Origin: Cellulomonas xiejunii
GTDB lineage: Bacteria > Actinomycetota > Actinomycetes > Actinomycetales > Cellulomonadaceae
Direction of reading: 5' to 3'
Assembly (NCBI RefSeq): GCF_024508315.1
Contig: NZ_CP101987.1
Location: forward strand, 2,108,001 to 2,172,000
DNA length: 64,000 nt
The first letter of the stretch is position 1. Every line of letters starts with the position of its first letter. The notes under the pieces are model-generated. The model was given only the letters and a program-made list of their open reading frames with translations, was not told where the DNA came from and ran no database searches. A program made the position numbers and the translations under genes. Positions 16,451 to 25,979 of the stretch are shown here, in pieces.

Positions 16451-17656
16451 GTGGCAACGGTTGACGCAAGGTCGCCGGACGGGTGGCCCAGGTTCTCCAC
16501 CGAGACGGTGCCGTGGGAGTCCGCGGACGCGGGCTACGGCCCGCGCGCCGCTCGCCGTGCCCACGTCGGGCCCTACGAGGCCGCGGTGCCGCCGACCATC
16601 GCCGACGCCCCCGTGCACCTGCCGTCGGCCACCACCGCGCTGGTCGCCGAGGCGTCCGCCGAGGTCGCACGCTTCGACGGCGAGACGCACGCCGCCACGA
16701 CGTCGTTCGCCGCCCTCCTGCTGCGCACCGAGGCGGCCAGCTCCTCCCAGATCGAGAACCTCACGTCCTCGCCCCGCGCCGTCGCGCTGGCCGAGCTGGG
16801 GCGGCGCGGCCGGGCGAACGCCGACGAGATCGTCGCCAACGTGGCGGCGATGACCCAGGCGCTGCAGGTGGCCGACCGCCTCGACGGCGCCGCGGTCCTC
16901 GCGATGCACCGCGCGCTGATGATCGGCCACATGCCGGGGGACGCCGGACGCTGGCGCGACCAGCAGGTCTGGATCGGTGGCGGGTCCCGCAGCCCGCACG
17001 GCGCCGCCTACGTCGCTCCCGTCCACGGGCGCGTCCCCGACGCCGTCGACGACCTCACGGCGTTCATGGCGCGCGACGACGTCCCGCTGCTCGCCCAGGC
17101 CGCGCTGACCCACGCCCACTTCGAGGCGATCCACCCCTTCCCCGACGGCAACGGCCGCACCGGCCGCGCGCTGCTGCACGCCCAGCTGCGCCACGGAGGC
17201 CTCACGCGTGAGGCCATCGTCCCGGTCTCGGCCGGCCTGCTCGCCGACACCGACCGGTACTTCCAGGCCCTCACCGCCTACCGCGACGGGGACGTCGAAC
17301 CCATCGTCACCGAGGTCGCGCAGGCGGTGTTCCCTGCCCTGGCGAGCTCCCGGCGCCTCATCGGCGACGTCACCGAGGCGCGCGCCGCGTGGGGCGAGCG
17401 GATCCGCGCACGACGCGGCGCCGCCGCCTGGGCCCTGGCGGACCTGGTGACCACCCGTCCGGTGGTCGACGCGCGTCTCGCTGCCGAGCACCTGGGTGTC
17501 TCGACGGTCAACGCCCAGCTCGCGATCGACCGCCTCGTCGAGGCCGGCGTGCTCGAGCAGATCGGCCACGGCAGCCGGGACCGGGTGTGGCAGGCCGGTG
17601 ACGTTCTCGCTGCGATGGAGCGCTTCGCGGACAGGTCGCACCGCCGGACGTGGTGA
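16451..17656 (+). CDS. Fic family protein with C-terminal winged helix
   Basis: Fic enzymes transfer AMP (or related groups) from nucleotides to target proteins. The 401-residue protein has the catalytic loop HPFPDGNGRTGR at 228-239 and the beta-hairpin flap (WIGGGSRSPHGAAYVAP). An N-terminal inhibitory motif SSQIEN at 98-103 fits [ST]xxxE[GN], so it is a class II, self-inhibited Fic. Residues about 345-395 (ARLAAEHLGVSTVNAQLAID, then VEAGVLEQ) form a winged helix likely to bind DNA. No antitoxin gene adjoins it, consistent with the internal inhibitor. GTG is the start used; the dyad lies immediately upstream. Confidence 0.93.
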   Translation: MATVDARSPDGWPRFSTETVPWESADAGYGPRAARRAHVGPYEAAVPPTIADAPVHLPSATTALVAEASAEVARFDGETHAATTSFAALLLRTEAASSSQIENLTSSPRAVALAELGRRGRANADEIVANVAAMTQALQVADRLDGAAVLAMHRALMIGHMPGDAGRWRDQQVWIGGGSRSPHGAAYVAPVHGRVPDAVDDLTAFMARDDVPLLAQAALTHAHFEAIHPFPDGNGRTGRALLHAQLRHGGLTREAIVPVSAGLLADTDRYFQALTAYRDGDVEPIVTEVAQAVFPALASSRRLIGDVTEARAAWGERIRARRGAAAWALADLVTTRPVVDARLAAEHLGVSTVNAQLAIDRLVEAGVLEQIGHGSRDRVWQAGDVLAAMERFADRSHRRTW

Positions 17657-17691
17657 CGCCCGCTCTTCACGTCCGTCCGACGCTGGTCGCG

Positions 17692-18372
17692 TCACGCACC
17701 GGGCGAGGCCGCCCCTCCCCCGGTCACGAGCAGCGCCCGCACCTCGTCGTCGGTGGGCGGGTCGAAGTCGACGTACGCCTGCCCGACGGCCCGGAAAGCG
17801 GTTGGTCGCCGCACGCAGACGACCTCGTCGGCCTCGCGCGCCAGGGCCGCGCACGCGCCGGTGGATCCGACCGGCACGGCCACGACGACGCGCGCCGGAG
17901 CGTGGCTGCGGACGGCCGCGACCGCGGCGCGCATGGTCGCGCCGGTCGCCAGCCCGTCGTCCACGAGCACCACGACGCGACCGCGGACGTCCGGCGCGGG
18001 GCGCCCGTCGCGGTACGCGGCCTCGCGGCGGCGCAGCTCGACGAGCTCCCGGCGGCGCACGCGGTCGAGGTCGTCCGCCGTGACACGTGCCTGCGCCTGG
18101 ACCCGGCGCTCGTGCACCAGCTCGACCGCGTCGCCGATACCGGCGATGGCACCCATCGCGACCTCGGGATGGCCGGGGAGTCCGAGCTTGCGGACGACGA
18201 CGACGTCCAGCGGTGCGCCGAGCGCCGCGGCGACCGGAGCCGCGACCGGCACCCCGCCGCGCGGCAGCGCGAGGACGAGGACCCGGGCGTCGTGCGCGTG
18301 GGCGGCGAGATGACGCGCGAGGTCGCGCCCGGCAGCGGCGCGGTCGGGGTAGGGCCTGGGCGTGTCGGGCAT
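17692..18372 (-). CDS. Phosphoribosyltransferase-like protein
   Basis: The 226-residue protein has the type I PRTase fold. ALPRGGVPVAAPVAAALG begins the core, VVVRKLGLPGHPE follows, and the PRPP loop is VVVLVDDGLATGATM. A hood-like insertion is Arg/Glu-rich (residues 95-120). This subfamily is common in actinobacteria, often next to stress or dienelactone-hydrolase-like genes, and its substrate is unknown. ATG is the start. It is convergent with fic, 35 bases apart, and followed upstream by a small gene on the other strand. Confidence 0.88.
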   Translation of the reverse strand: MPDTPRPYPDRAAAGRDLARHLAAHAHDARVLVLALPRGGVPVAAPVAAALGAPLDVVVVRKLGLPGHPEVAMGAIAGIGDAVELVHERRVQAQARVTADDLDRVRRRELVELRRREAAYRDGRPAPDVRGRVVVLVDDGLATGATMRAAVAAVRSHAPARVVVAVPVGSTGACAALAREADEVVCVRRPTAFRAVGQAYVDFDPPTDDEVRALLVTGGGAASPGA

Positions 18373-18514
18373 GCGCGCGACCTCCCGGTGCGCACGACGG
18401 CCTGACAGCGCCGCGACGCACCGTCGACGACAGTCCCCAGCGTGCGCCCGTCAGGGGACGTCGGCAACGACGCAGACGCATGCTGGTGCGACGCGAACGA
18501 TCGAGGTGGTCACG

Positions 18515-18679
18515 GTGGTCGATCCCGACGACCCGCGCGAGCAGATCCAGGTCGCCGTGCTCCTGGCGAACGGGCGGCTGGCGGGACGCCGGTTCGCGGA
18601 CCGGGCCGAGGCGGAGGCCTGGGCGCAGCCCGGCGAGGAGGTCGTCGAGCTCGACCTCGTCGGCGAGTGCGACCGGTAG
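18515..18679 (+). CDS. Small hypothetical protein
   Basis: The 54-residue frame runs VVDPDDPREQIQVAVLLANG and ends VVELDLVGECDR. It looks like a small beta-alpha-beta protein; no family is recognised. GAGG lies about seven bases before the GTG at 18515; another in-frame GTG at 18506 would add three residues. It is convergent with the DUF899 gene. The regular hydrophobic pattern supports coding, but its small size leaves doubt. Confidence 0.5.
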   Translation: MVDPDDPREQIQVAVLLANGRLAGRRFADRAEAEAWAQPGEEVVELDLVGECDR

Positions 18680-18700
18680 GTGCCCTGCGCGCGTCGCACG

Positions 18701-19480
18701 TCAGTGGTGGTGGTCGTGCCTGCCCAACGTCTCGGCTGCCGTCACGCCCGGCCGGGTCCACTGCGGGACCGGACGGCCCGTGGGACCCCACGTCGCGTGC
18801 CCGTCCACGTCGGTGCGCCAGTACCAGCACGGCTCGTTGCCCTGGGGCCAGCCGTCGGGCACGTCCTGCCACGCCTCGCGTCGTCCGTAGGGCGTCAGGT
18901 CGAGCAGGCTGAACGACCCCGCCGCCTGCTCGACGCCCCGGCCGGTCGTCGAGTACGTGAGGAACACGCGGTCGCCGTCGCGCAGGAAGCAGGCGAAAGA
19001 ACCCATGTCCCCGCCGATCGGCTCGTCGAGGCCGCGCACCGAGTACCAGGGTTGCGTGTACCCCATGAACTCCAGGTAGGGGGCGACCTCGTCCCACGGT
19101 CCTGTCGTGAGGATCGCGAAGGACACGCCCCGTGCGTCGAGGTAGACCGCGTCCTTGAGGTGCCACGCGGAGACGGTGCAGCCCTCGCACTGCCCCTGGT
19201 GCGGCGCGCCGTCGTGCCACATGTGCTGGTACACGAGCAGCTCGTCGTGGCCGGCGAACAGGTCGAGGAAGGGAACGGCGCCGTCGGGGCCGACGACCTC
19301 GACGGTCCCGTCGAGCTCCACCATCGGCAGGCGCCGCCGCTCGGCCGCGAGCGCGTCGCCGGCGCGGGTGTGCGCCTTCTCGCGGACGAGCAGCGCGTCG
19401 CGGGCCGCCTGCCAGGTGGCCGGGTCGACGACGGCCGGGCGGCCGGGCAAGGAGGTCGGGGGTTCGTGCGTGGTGGTCAT
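18701..19480 (-). CDS. DUF899 thioredoxin-like family protein
   Basis: The 259-residue protein shows the DUF899 pattern. An N-terminal helix (WQAARDALLVREKAHTRAGD) is followed by ERRRLPMVELD, a thioredoxin-like strand (LLVYQHMWHDG), the CEGC motif in QGQCEGCTVSAWH, and FLTYSTTGRGVE. The C-terminus is His-rich (GRHDHHH), perhaps metal-binding. The biochemical function of the family is not established; the CxxC suggests redox activity. The ATG at 19480 has GGAGGGACC upstream. It lies beside manganese catalase and a universal stress protein, suggesting a stress role. Confidence 0.85.
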   Translation of the reverse strand: MTTTHEPPTSLPGRPAVVDPATWQAARDALLVREKAHTRAGDALAAERRRLPMVELDGTVEVVGPDGAVPFLDLFAGHDELLVYQHMWHDGAPHQGQCEGCTVSAWHLKDAVYLDARGVSFAILTTGPWDEVAPYLEFMGYTQPWYSVRGLDEPIGGDMGSFACFLRDGDRVFLTYSTTGRGVEQAAGSFSLLDLTPYGRREAWQDVPDGWPQGNEPCWYWRTDVDGHATWGPTGRPVPQWTRPGVTAAETLGRHDHHH

Positions 19481-19574
19481 GGTCCCTCCGCGGGCGGGTG
19501 TGGGCGGGCACCGCGGTCCGGCGCCCTGGCCCCCGGGTACAGACACCGGGCGCGGCCGGAACTCATCGCGTGAC

Positions 19575-19614
19575 GTGCGACGACCGGTCCGGAGTTCCGG
19601 ACCGGTCGTCGCAC
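19575..19614 (-). terminator. Hairpin terminator after manganese catalase gene
   Basis: A perfect 18-base-pair stem (19575-19592 with 19597-19614) has loop AGTT. It lies 32 bases beyond the catalase stop in the leftward direction and before the DUF899 start, so the two leftward genes are probably separate units. Confidence 0.8.
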
Positions 19615-19646
19615 CAGCGGACGTCTCTGCGCCCGCCGCAGCTCGA

Positions 19647-20600
19647 CTACGGCTCGACGGGGCCGAAGAGCGGCTGCACCTCCGCCATCTCGAGGTCTGC
19701 GGTCGCCTGGATGAGCGAGAGGAGCTCGGGGTCCAGCCCTGGCGAGAACTCCTCGTAACGCTCCTCCGCGATGGTGATCGGCACACCGGCCGGGGCCTGC
19801 TCGCTCGCGTCGAGCTGCGTGCCGTCCTTCGACGGGGACATCCCCTGGAAGATCTTGCCCGCCTCGGACGCCGCCGTGAGGTCGAACGAGTACTGCTTGC
19901 TCTGCAGGCCGAGATCGAGGAGCTTCTTGACCTCGGGGAACCTCTCGGCGTTCGTCTTGGGGATCGGCAGGACCTTCGCCCAGTCGACACCCAGGGTCTC
20001 GAGGGCCCGCGCGTAGGCGTTCTCGTGGGCCTGGTCGCGGACGATGAGGTAGGCGATCGTCGACCGGGCGGTCTTGTTGTCCGTCATCTCGTAGATGCGG
20101 CACTTCTGCAGCCGGCCGGTGGACTCGAGCATGAGGTTGTACAGCAGGTCCAGGACGAGGTTGCCGGAGTTGTAGACGTAGGACCCGCTCCACGGGTTGC
20201 CCGCCGCGTCGACCGGCAGGGCACCCTGGGCCGCGACCAGGTAGTGGTGGATGTTGCTCTGGTCGAGCGCGATGCTCAGGGGGGTGTCACCGCCTGCGCC
20301 CGGGGTGTCGAGCGGGTCCGTCTTCTTGCCCTGGTAGCGGGGTGACCCGTCGAGCAGCCGTGCGATGGTCGTGCCGATCAGCTCCACGTGGCTGATCTCC
20401 TCCGTGCCGATCCCCTGCAGCAGGTCGCGGTAGGGCTTACCGGCAGGTCCACGGAAGTTGATGCTCTGGAACAGGTACTGCATCATCGTCCGCATCTCGC
20501 CGAACTGCCCTCCCAGGCCCTCCTGGAGCGCGTTGGCGGCGGCCGGGTCCGGCTCGTCGGGGACGATCTCGTTGATCAGGCGCTGGACGTGCAGGTACAT
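19647..20600 (-). CDS. Manganese catalase
   Basis: This non-haem enzyme dismutates hydrogen peroxide at a dimanganese site. The 317-residue protein starts MYLHVQRLINEI, as the family does. It keeps ligands matching the Lactobacillus enzyme: E35, E68 and H71 (TEEISHVE), then E159 and H192 (LMLESTGRL, RDQAHENAY), the last two 33 residues apart as expected. The C-terminal 70 residues wrap the core in this family. AAGGGG precedes the ATG. An AGTGTG/CACACT dyad at 20623-20642 lies just upstream and may be regulatory. Confidence 0.94.
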   Translation of the reverse strand: MYLHVQRLINEIVPDEPDPAAANALQEGLGGQFGEMRTMMQYLFQSINFRGPAGKPYRDLLQGIGTEEISHVELIGTTIARLLDGSPRYQGKKTDPLDTPGAGGDTPLSIALDQSNIHHYLVAAQGALPVDAAGNPWSGSYVYNSGNLVLDLLYNLMLESTGRLQKCRIYEMTDNKTARSTIAYLIVRDQAHENAYARALETLGVDWAKVLPIPKTNAERFPEVKKLLDLGLQSKQYSFDLTAASEAGKIFQGMSPSKDGTQLDASEQAPAGVPITIAEERYEEFSPGLDPELLSLIQATADLEMAEVQPLFGPVEP

Positions 20601-20778
20601 GACTACCCCTTCGCGATGTCGAAGTGTGAGACGCCCCACACTCCTCCCCCACGACGGATCCGGCATCTCGGGCGCGTGACGACGGCACCGCATGGGCCCT
20701 TCGTCACGCCGACACGCTCTGGCGAGGGCAGAATCTGGAGAAGAGCACGAATTCGACCACTTGAGCGGAGGGGTCACG

Positions 20779-21645
20779 ATGGTCGACGGACCCGTGGTCA
20801 TCGCCCTGGACGGCGGGGAGCACAGCGCCACCACGCTGCAGTGGGGCCTGGCAGAGGCAGAACGGCGCGAGGCGGACGTGCTGCTCGTCCGCGCCTGGCA
20901 GGAACCGTACGAGGTCACGCCGTGGGGCTGGTACGCGCCCCTGGGCGCTCTGGGGGTCGACGTGGAGGCGCAGGGCTACCTCGACGCCCAGAAGGCGCGC
21001 GCGGCGGCCCGGTACCCGCGGCTGCGCATCGAGGCCCGTGCGATCCAGGGCGCGGTGGTCCCCGCGCTGCTCGCGGTCGCCGAGGGCGCACAGCTGCTGG
21101 TGATCGGCTCCAGCGGCCGCGCCGACGGGTCCCGCCTGGGCAGTGCGACCGGGCACGTCGCTGCGCACGCGCCGGTCCCGGTGGCGGTGGTCCGGGACGC
21201 TCCGGCCGACGCGCCGGCGGGGCCCGTGGTCGTCGGCGTCGACGGCTCCGCGGCCTCCCTCGTCGCGGTGCGGACCGCCGCACGTGCGGCGCAGTCGCGG
21301 GACGTCCCGCTCGTTCTCGTGCACGCCCGACCGACCGTGGTCGACCCGTACGGCACCCACGACACACCCGCGCCGATCCCGCCGCAGGAGGCCGGCGCAG
21401 CGCACCACGCCGTGGCCCGGCTCGCCGAGGACCTGCGCGACGAGCACCCCGGGCTGCGCGTCGAGGTCGAGGTGGTCGAGGACCACCCCGCGCACGCGCT
21501 GGTCACGCTGTCGCGCAGCAGCGACTTGGTCGTGGTCGGCTGCCGCGGGCTCGGCGCGTTCCGCGGCATGCTGCTGGGCTCGGTCAGCCACGACGTCCTG
21601 CGCAACGCGTCGTCGAGCGTGCTGGTCAGCCGGTCGGCGTCCTGA
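20779..21645 (+). CDS. Universal stress protein with two Usp domains
   Basis: The 288-residue protein has two tandem Usp domains, residues about 1-135 and 142-288. Each starts with a strand and Asp (VVIALDGG; VVVGVDGS). Each ends with the ATP-binding glycine loop, LVIGSSGRADGSRLGS in the first and VVVGCRGLGAFRGMLLGSVS in the second. This arrangement resembles the double-domain Usp proteins of mycobacteria linked to dormancy and stress. GGAGGGG precedes the ATG at 20779. It is divergent from manganese catalase, so the 178 bases between them must hold both promoters. Confidence 0.93.
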   Translation: MVDGPVVIALDGGEHSATTLQWGLAEAERREADVLLVRAWQEPYEVTPWGWYAPLGALGVDVEAQGYLDAQKARAAARYPRLRIEARAIQGAVVPALLAVAEGAQLLVIGSSGRADGSRLGSATGHVAAHAPVPVAVVRDAPADAPAGPVVVGVDGSAASLVAVRTAARAAQSRDVPLVLVHARPTVVDPYGTHDTPAPIPPQEAGAAHHAVARLAEDLRDEHPGLRVEVEVVEDHPAHALVTLSRSSDLVVVGCRGLGAFRGMLLGSVSHDVLRNASSSVLVSRSAS

Positions 21646-21666
21646 GGCCTCCAGGCCGGCAGACGC

Positions 21667-21696
21667 ACGGCGCCCTGCACAACGGCGCCCTGCACA
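21667..21696. repeat. 15-base tandem duplication downstream of the Usp gene
   Basis: ACGGCGCCCTGCACA occurs at 21667-21681 and again at 21682-21696, directly before the terminator hairpin. It is non-coding. It is the shortest of three tandem duplications found near gene ends in this window. Confidence 0.9.
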
Positions 21697-21698
21697 GC

Positions 21699-21731
21699 AA
21701 AGGCTCGTCCCGGCGTCCGGGACGAGCCTTT
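21699..21731 (+). terminator. Hairpin terminator between the Usp gene and tRNA-Pro
   Basis: A perfect 15-base-pair stem (21699-21713 with 21717-21731) has loop CGT and ends CCTTT. It lies 54 bases past the Usp stop and 17 bases past the 3' end of the leftward tRNA, so it may end both transcripts. Confidence 0.85.
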
Positions 21732-21747
21732 GACCTGCACATCTCTG

Positions 21748-21821
<74 letters not shown>

Positions 21822-21913
21822 TTGGCTCCCGCAGAAGCCTCGAAGACTCTATCGCACCCGACGCCGTCGCTCGGACCAGATACTGCAGGAGGCGTGTCAC
21901 AGCACCCGCGACG

Positions 21914-22972
21914 TCAGGCGCTCGCGTCCCTCTCCTCACGCCGCCGCCGCAGCACCTCGAGCTCCGCGCCGACGACGCCCAGGACGACCAGGTCGACGAG
22001 CAGGCCCCACGACGCGTCCCACTGCGAGAGGCGGAACAGGAAGAACTGCGTCACCAGCAGGCTGACCAGCACCGCGCGGCGGAACCACAGGTACCCGTCG
22101 ACCGCGTCGTGGCGGACCCGAACCAGCCCGACGCATGCGAGCACCACGCTCGCCGCGCCCGTGACCAGGGCGCCGGCGACCACCCAGCCCGGGGAGTCGT
22201 CACCGCTCCACCACCGGTACACGGCGCCGCTGACGGTCACCGCGGAGGTCCCGACCAGCACGGCCACGGCGAGCCACGGCACGAACCGCGCCCGCACCAG
22301 CGTGTGCAGCACGCGCACGACCGTCGACGCCACGATCCCGACGGGGTCCGGCAGCTCGGCGTGGTCGAGCTCGATGCTCCGCAGCAGCGCCCGGGTCTCG
22401 CGGGCACCGGGCACGTCCCCCGCGTCGGCCAGGCGCGCCTCCGCGCGACTGCGCGCGGCCGGCGTGAACCCCCCGACGACGCCGGCCACCGCCTCGTCGA
22501 CCGCGCCGGCGAGCGCCTCGCGCGGGTCACGGGCGCGGCGGCTGTGCAGCGCGTCGGCGACGAGCCCCAGGCCGACCACCGTCGCGTAGATGATCGCGGC
22601 GGTCGGCTCGTAGAAGTAGTCGTTGTCGGAGGTCACGAACTTGCCGACCTCGTCGACGAACAGGCCGAACCCGATGCCACCGACGAGTGCCCCCAGCGGG
22701 CGCGCGGAGGGCCCGACGTACGAGAGCAGCAGCACGAAGCCGAGTGCCATCAACAACCCGCCCCACAGCACGTGCGCGATGTGCAGGGAGTCCCCACCGA
22801 GCTGCGGGTACCCGGTGGCCGCGAGCAGCGCACGCGTGGCCAGGACGGTCACCCCGGTCGCGACGAGGAACGTGGCGAGGTGGCGTGGGCCTCGGGGGTC
22901 GCGCGGCAGCCCGAGGCGCAGCATCACGTGCGTCGCCGCGCGCGCGGCGTCCTCGGGCTGCCGGGCTCTCAC
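21914..22972 (-). CDS. Multi-spanning membrane protein of unknown function
   Basis: The protein is about 352 residues from the GTG at 22972, eight bases after the der stop; an ATG at 22924 would shorten it by 16. About eight hydrophobic segments are split by a soluble, Arg/Ala-rich region at about residues 145-225. A conserved-looking stretch reads GIGFGLFVDEVGKFVTSDND, followed by YFYEPTAAIIY. No named family is recognised with confidence. The close spacing suggests it is the last gene of the der operon. Confidence 0.75.
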   Translation of the reverse strand: MRARQPEDAARAATHVMLRLGLPRDPRGPRHLATFLVATGVTVLATRALLAATGYPQLGGDSLHIAHVLWGGLLMALGFVLLLSYVGPSARPLGALVGGIGFGLFVDEVGKFVTSDNDYFYEPTAAIIYATVVGLGLVADALHSRRARDPREALAGAVDEAVAGVVGGFTPAARSRAEARLADAGDVPGARETRALLRSIELDHAELPDPVGIVASTVVRVLHTLVRARFVPWLAVAVLVGTSAVTVSGAVYRWWSGDDSPGWVVAGALVTGAASVVLACVGLVRVRHDAVDGYLWFRRAVLVSLLVTQFFLFRLSQWDASWGLLVDLVVLGVVGAELEVLRRRREERDASA

Positions 22973-22979
22973 CCTCGCG

Positions 22980-24554
22980 TCACCGCTTGCGCTTCTCGCG
23001 GACGCGCACGGAGATCGTGATGGGCGTGCCCTCGAACCCGAAGGTCTCACGCAGGCGACGCTCGATGAACCGCCGGTACGTCGGCTCGAGGAAGCCGCTG
23101 GCGAAGATGACGAACCGGGGCGGGCGCGTCGAGGCCTGGGTGGCGAACAGGATGCGCGGCTGCTTGCCGCCGCGCAGCGGGTGCGGGTGGGCGGACACGA
23201 GCTCGCCCAGGAACGCGTTGAGACGCCCGGTGGAGATGCGGGTGTCCCAGGACGCGAGCGCGCGCTCCAGGGCCGGCACGAGCCGGTCCGTGTGCCAGCC
23301 CGTGCGCGCGGAGACGTTCACGCGGGGCGCCCACTGCACCTGCACGAGCTGCTGCTCGATCTCCCGCTCGAGGAAGGGACGGCGGTCGTCGTCCATGAGG
23401 TCCCACTTGTTGTACGCCACGACCAGCGCGCGCCCGGCGTCGATGACCTGCTGGACGATGCGGATGTCCTGCTCGGTCATGGGCGCCGACGCGTCGACCA
23501 GCACGACCGCGACCTCGGCCTTCTCGACCGCCGCCTGGGTGCGCAGCGAGGCGTAGAAGTCCGCGCCGGACGTCTGGTGCACCCGGCGTCGGATGCCCGC
23601 GGTGTCGACGAAGACCCACGGCTTGCCGCCGAGGGCGACGAGCTCGTCGACGGGGTCGCGCGTGGTGCCGGCGACGTCGTCGACGACGACGCGCTCGGAG
23701 CCGACGACCTTGTTCAGCAGGGAGGACTTGCCGACGTTGGGACGTCCGACGAGCGCGACGCGGCGCGGACCGTCCGGCAGCGGCGTGGCGTGCGCCGAGA
23801 CGGTCGGCAGGGCGGCCATGGCGGCGTCGAGCAGGTCACCGGTCCCCCGGCCGTGCAGTGCGGAGATGGGGTGCGGCTGGCCCAGGCCGAGGGACCACAG
23901 CGTGGCCGCGTCGGCCTCGACCGCGGGGCCGTCGACCTTGTTGGCGACGAGCACGACGGGCTTGCCGGAGCGCCGCAGCAGCCGGACGACCTGCTCGTCG
24001 GTGTCGGTGGAGCCGACCGTGGCGTCCACGACGAACAGGACCGCGTCGGCCAGCTCGATCGCGACCTCCGCCTGTTGGGCGACCCGCTTGTGGATGCCGG
24101 CGACGTCGACCTCCCACCCGCCCGTGTCGACGAGGGTGAAGCGGCGTCCCGACCACTCGGCGGGGTAGCTGACGCGGTCGCGCGTGACGCCCGGGTTGTC
24201 CTCGACGACCGCCTCGCGCCGCCCGATGATGCGGTTGACGAGAGTCGACTTGCCGACGTTCGGGCGCCCGACGACGGCAAGCACGGGCAGCGTCGTGGCG
24301 ACCTCACGCTCGTCGTCCGTGACCTCGCCCTCGAGGAGCGCGAGGTCCTCGTCGGCGAGGTCGTACTCGGCGAGTCCCGCGAGCAGGGCGCGCTCGCGCG
24401 CCGCGTCGTCGGCACCGTCCTGCGCCAGGTCGAGGCCGTCCGGCGCGTCGTCGGCACCCTGCGGTGCGGCGTCGCCCAGGGGTGCGGCGGGGTCGGCGAG
24501 GCCGACACGGTCGTCGTCCGAGGCGTGCGTCGTGGTGGGGTCCGGCTGCTCCAT
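22980..24554 (-). CDS. der: Ribosome biogenesis GTPase Der
   Basis: Der has two GTPase domains and a KH-like C-terminal domain and acts in 50S subunit maturation. The 524-residue protein has an acidic N-terminal extension of about 90 residues. G-domain 1 follows (GRPNVGKST at 96-104, DTGG, NKVD), then G-domain 2 ([17 protein letters not shown]). The basic C-terminus ends VREKRKR. The acidic leader is typical of actinobacterial Der. The ATG at 24554 is used. It is downstream of plsC on the same strand. Confidence 0.96.
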   Translation of the reverse strand: MEQPDPTTTHASDDDRVGLADPAAPLGDAAPQGADDAPDGLDLAQDGADDAARERALLAGLAEYDLADEDLALLEGEVTDDEREVATTLPVLAVVGRPNVGKSTLVNRIIGRREAVVEDNPGVTRDRVSYPAEWSGRRFTLVDTGGWEVDVAGIHKRVAQQAEVAIELADAVLFVVDATVGSTDTDEQVVRLLRRSGKPVVLVANKVDGPAVEADAATLWSLGLGQPHPISALHGRGTGDLLDAAMAALPTVSAHATPLPDGPRRVALVGRPNVGKSSLLNKVVGSERVVVDDVAGTTRDPVDELVALGGKPWVFVDTAGIRRRVHQTSGADFYASLRTQAAVEKAEVAVVLVDASAPMTEQDIRIVQQVIDAGRALVVAYNKWDLMDDDRRPFLEREIEQQLVQVQWAPRVNVSARTGWHTDRLVPALERALASWDTRISTGRLNAFLGELVSAHPHPLRGGKQPRILFATQASTRPPRFVIFASGFLEPTYRRFIERRLRETFGFEGTPITISVRVREKRKR

Positions 24555-24585
24555 GGGCCCATTGTCCCCCGACGGGAGAGGCAGG

Positions 24586-25281
24586 TCAGACCACGGCGTG
24601 CGCGTCGTCCTCCGGCAGCCGCACGCCCGTGCGGTCCTGCGCGGCCACCACGAGGTCCGCGAGCGCGTCGCGGATCGCCGTGGCGGCGTGGTCGATGGCC
24701 GCGCGCCGCGACCCGCCTGCGCTGCTGACGTCGATCGGCTCGCCGAACTCCACGTACAGCTTGCGGCGCAGCGGGGGCAGCCCGCGTCGGGCGTCACCGG
24801 TGCGGCGGGTGCCGAGGATCGCGACGGGCACGACCGGCGCGTGCCCGTTCACCGCGAGCCACGCGGCGCCCGCGCGGACCTGCTCGACGGCGCCGCTGCC
24901 GCGCGTCCCCTCGGGGAAGATGCCGACCGGGCCACCGCGTCGCAGCACGCCGAGAGCGGCCTGCAGGGCGGGACGTGCCATGGCCCGGTCGACGGGGATC
25001 TGCCCCGCGGCGCGCAGGAACGTGCCGAGCGGGCCCCGGAACATCTCCGTCTTGATCAGGACGTGCAGCCCGCGCGGGGAGGTCCCGACGAGCAGCGGCC
25101 CGTCGAGGGCGGTCACGTGGTTGGCGGCGAGGACGACCGGACCGGTGGCCGGGACGTGCTCGGCGCCCGTGACGTGCGCGTCCCACACGACGTGGGCGAG
25201 GAACCACCCGACCCAGCGGGACCACGCGGGTCCGCGCGTCGACGGCACGTGCGGCGCGGTGTCCTTGCCGGTGCGTGTCAT
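24586..25281 (-). CDS. 1-acyl-sn-glycerol-3-phosphate acyltransferase (PlsC family)
   Basis: The enzyme acylates lysophosphatidate in phospholipid synthesis at the membrane. The 231-residue protein has the acyltransferase HX4D box (NHVTALDGP), the glycerophosphate-binding EGTR ([10 protein letters not shown]) and the VPVAILG segment. Its length fits a single-domain PlsC. The ATG overlaps the cmk stop (ATGA). PlsC homologues often lie between cmk and der in actinobacteria, which supports the assignment. Acyl specificity cannot be told. Confidence 0.92.
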   Translation of the reverse strand: MTRTGKDTAPHVPSTRGPAWSRWVGWFLAHVVWDAHVTGAEHVPATGPVVLAANHVTALDGPLLVGTSPRGLHVLIKTEMFRGPLGTFLRAAGQIPVDRAMARPALQAALGVLRRGGPVGIFPEGTRGSGAVEQVRAGAAWLAVNGHAPVVPVAILGTRRTGDARRGLPPLRRKLYVEFGEPIDVSSAGGSRRAAIDHAATAIRDALADLVVAAQDRTGVRLPEDDAHAVV

Positions 25282-25979
25282 GCCCGTGCTCCCCGCGCGC
25301 GCTCGACGACGTCGAGGACGGCCTCGACGGTCTGCTCGAGGTCGAGGTCCGAGGAGTCGACGGTGACGACACCGTCGGCGGCGACCTGGAACTGCACGAC
25401 GGTGGAGTCGTCGGCGTCGCGGCGCACGACCTGGTCGCGGGTCGCGGAGAGGGCTGCCGCGTCGGCGGTGCCGTGCAGCTCGCGGGCCCGGCGTGCGAGC
25501 CGCGCCTCCTCGGAGGCGGTCAGCAGGACCCGCACGTCGGCGTCGGGGGCGACGACCGTGGTGATGTCCCGCCCTTCGGCAACGACACCCCGGCCGTCGG
25601 ACCAGCCGCCCGTGCGCTCGGCCTCGATGACGGCGCGCTGACGACGTCCCAGCTCGGCGCGTGCCTCGAGGTTGGTGGCGACGGCGCTGACGCGCGACGA
25701 GATCTCGGTCGTGCGGATCGCGACGCCCACGTCGCGCCCGTCGACGACGACGGTGGGGCCGTCCGGGTCGACGCCCACGACGAGCGGGAGGTCCCGCACC
25801 GCCTGCGCGACGGCGACCTGGTCGGTCAGGGGCACCCCCTGGTCCAGGCACCACCACGTGGCGGCCCGGTACATCGCCCCCGTGTCGAGGAACGCCAGGC
25901 CGAGACGACGCGCGACCTCGCGCGACACGCTCGACTTGCCGGACCCCGACGGCCCGTCCACCGCGACGACGGTGCTCAC
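25278..25979 (-). CDS. cmk: Cytidylate kinase
   Basis: The enzyme phosphorylates CMP and dCMP. The 233-residue protein has the P-loop GPSGSGKSS at 9-17, the LDTGAMYRA substrate segment, and EGRDITTVVAPDADVR with the Asp that binds CMP. The LID segment is RARELHG. The GTG at 25979 overlaps the tyrA stop (GTGA); a slightly upstream ATG in frame is less likely. The stop overlaps plsC, so this gene is coupled on both sides. Confidence 0.95.
   Translation of the reverse strand: MSTVVAVDGPSGSGKSSVSREVARRLGLAFLDTGAMYRAATWWCLDQGVPLTDQVAVAQAVRDLPLVVGVDPDGPTVVVDGRDVGVAIRTTEISSRVSAVATNLEARAELGRRQRAVIEAERTGGWSDGRGVVAEGRDITTVVAPDADVRVLLTASEEARLARRARELHGTADAAALSATRDQVVRRDADDSTVVQFQVAADGVVTVDSSDLDLEQTVEAVLDVVERARGARA

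Noticed and set aside
16451..17656. Fic as the toxin of a two-gene toxin-antitoxin system
   Set aside because: No small antitoxin gene lies beside it; the inhibitory helix is within the protein itself.
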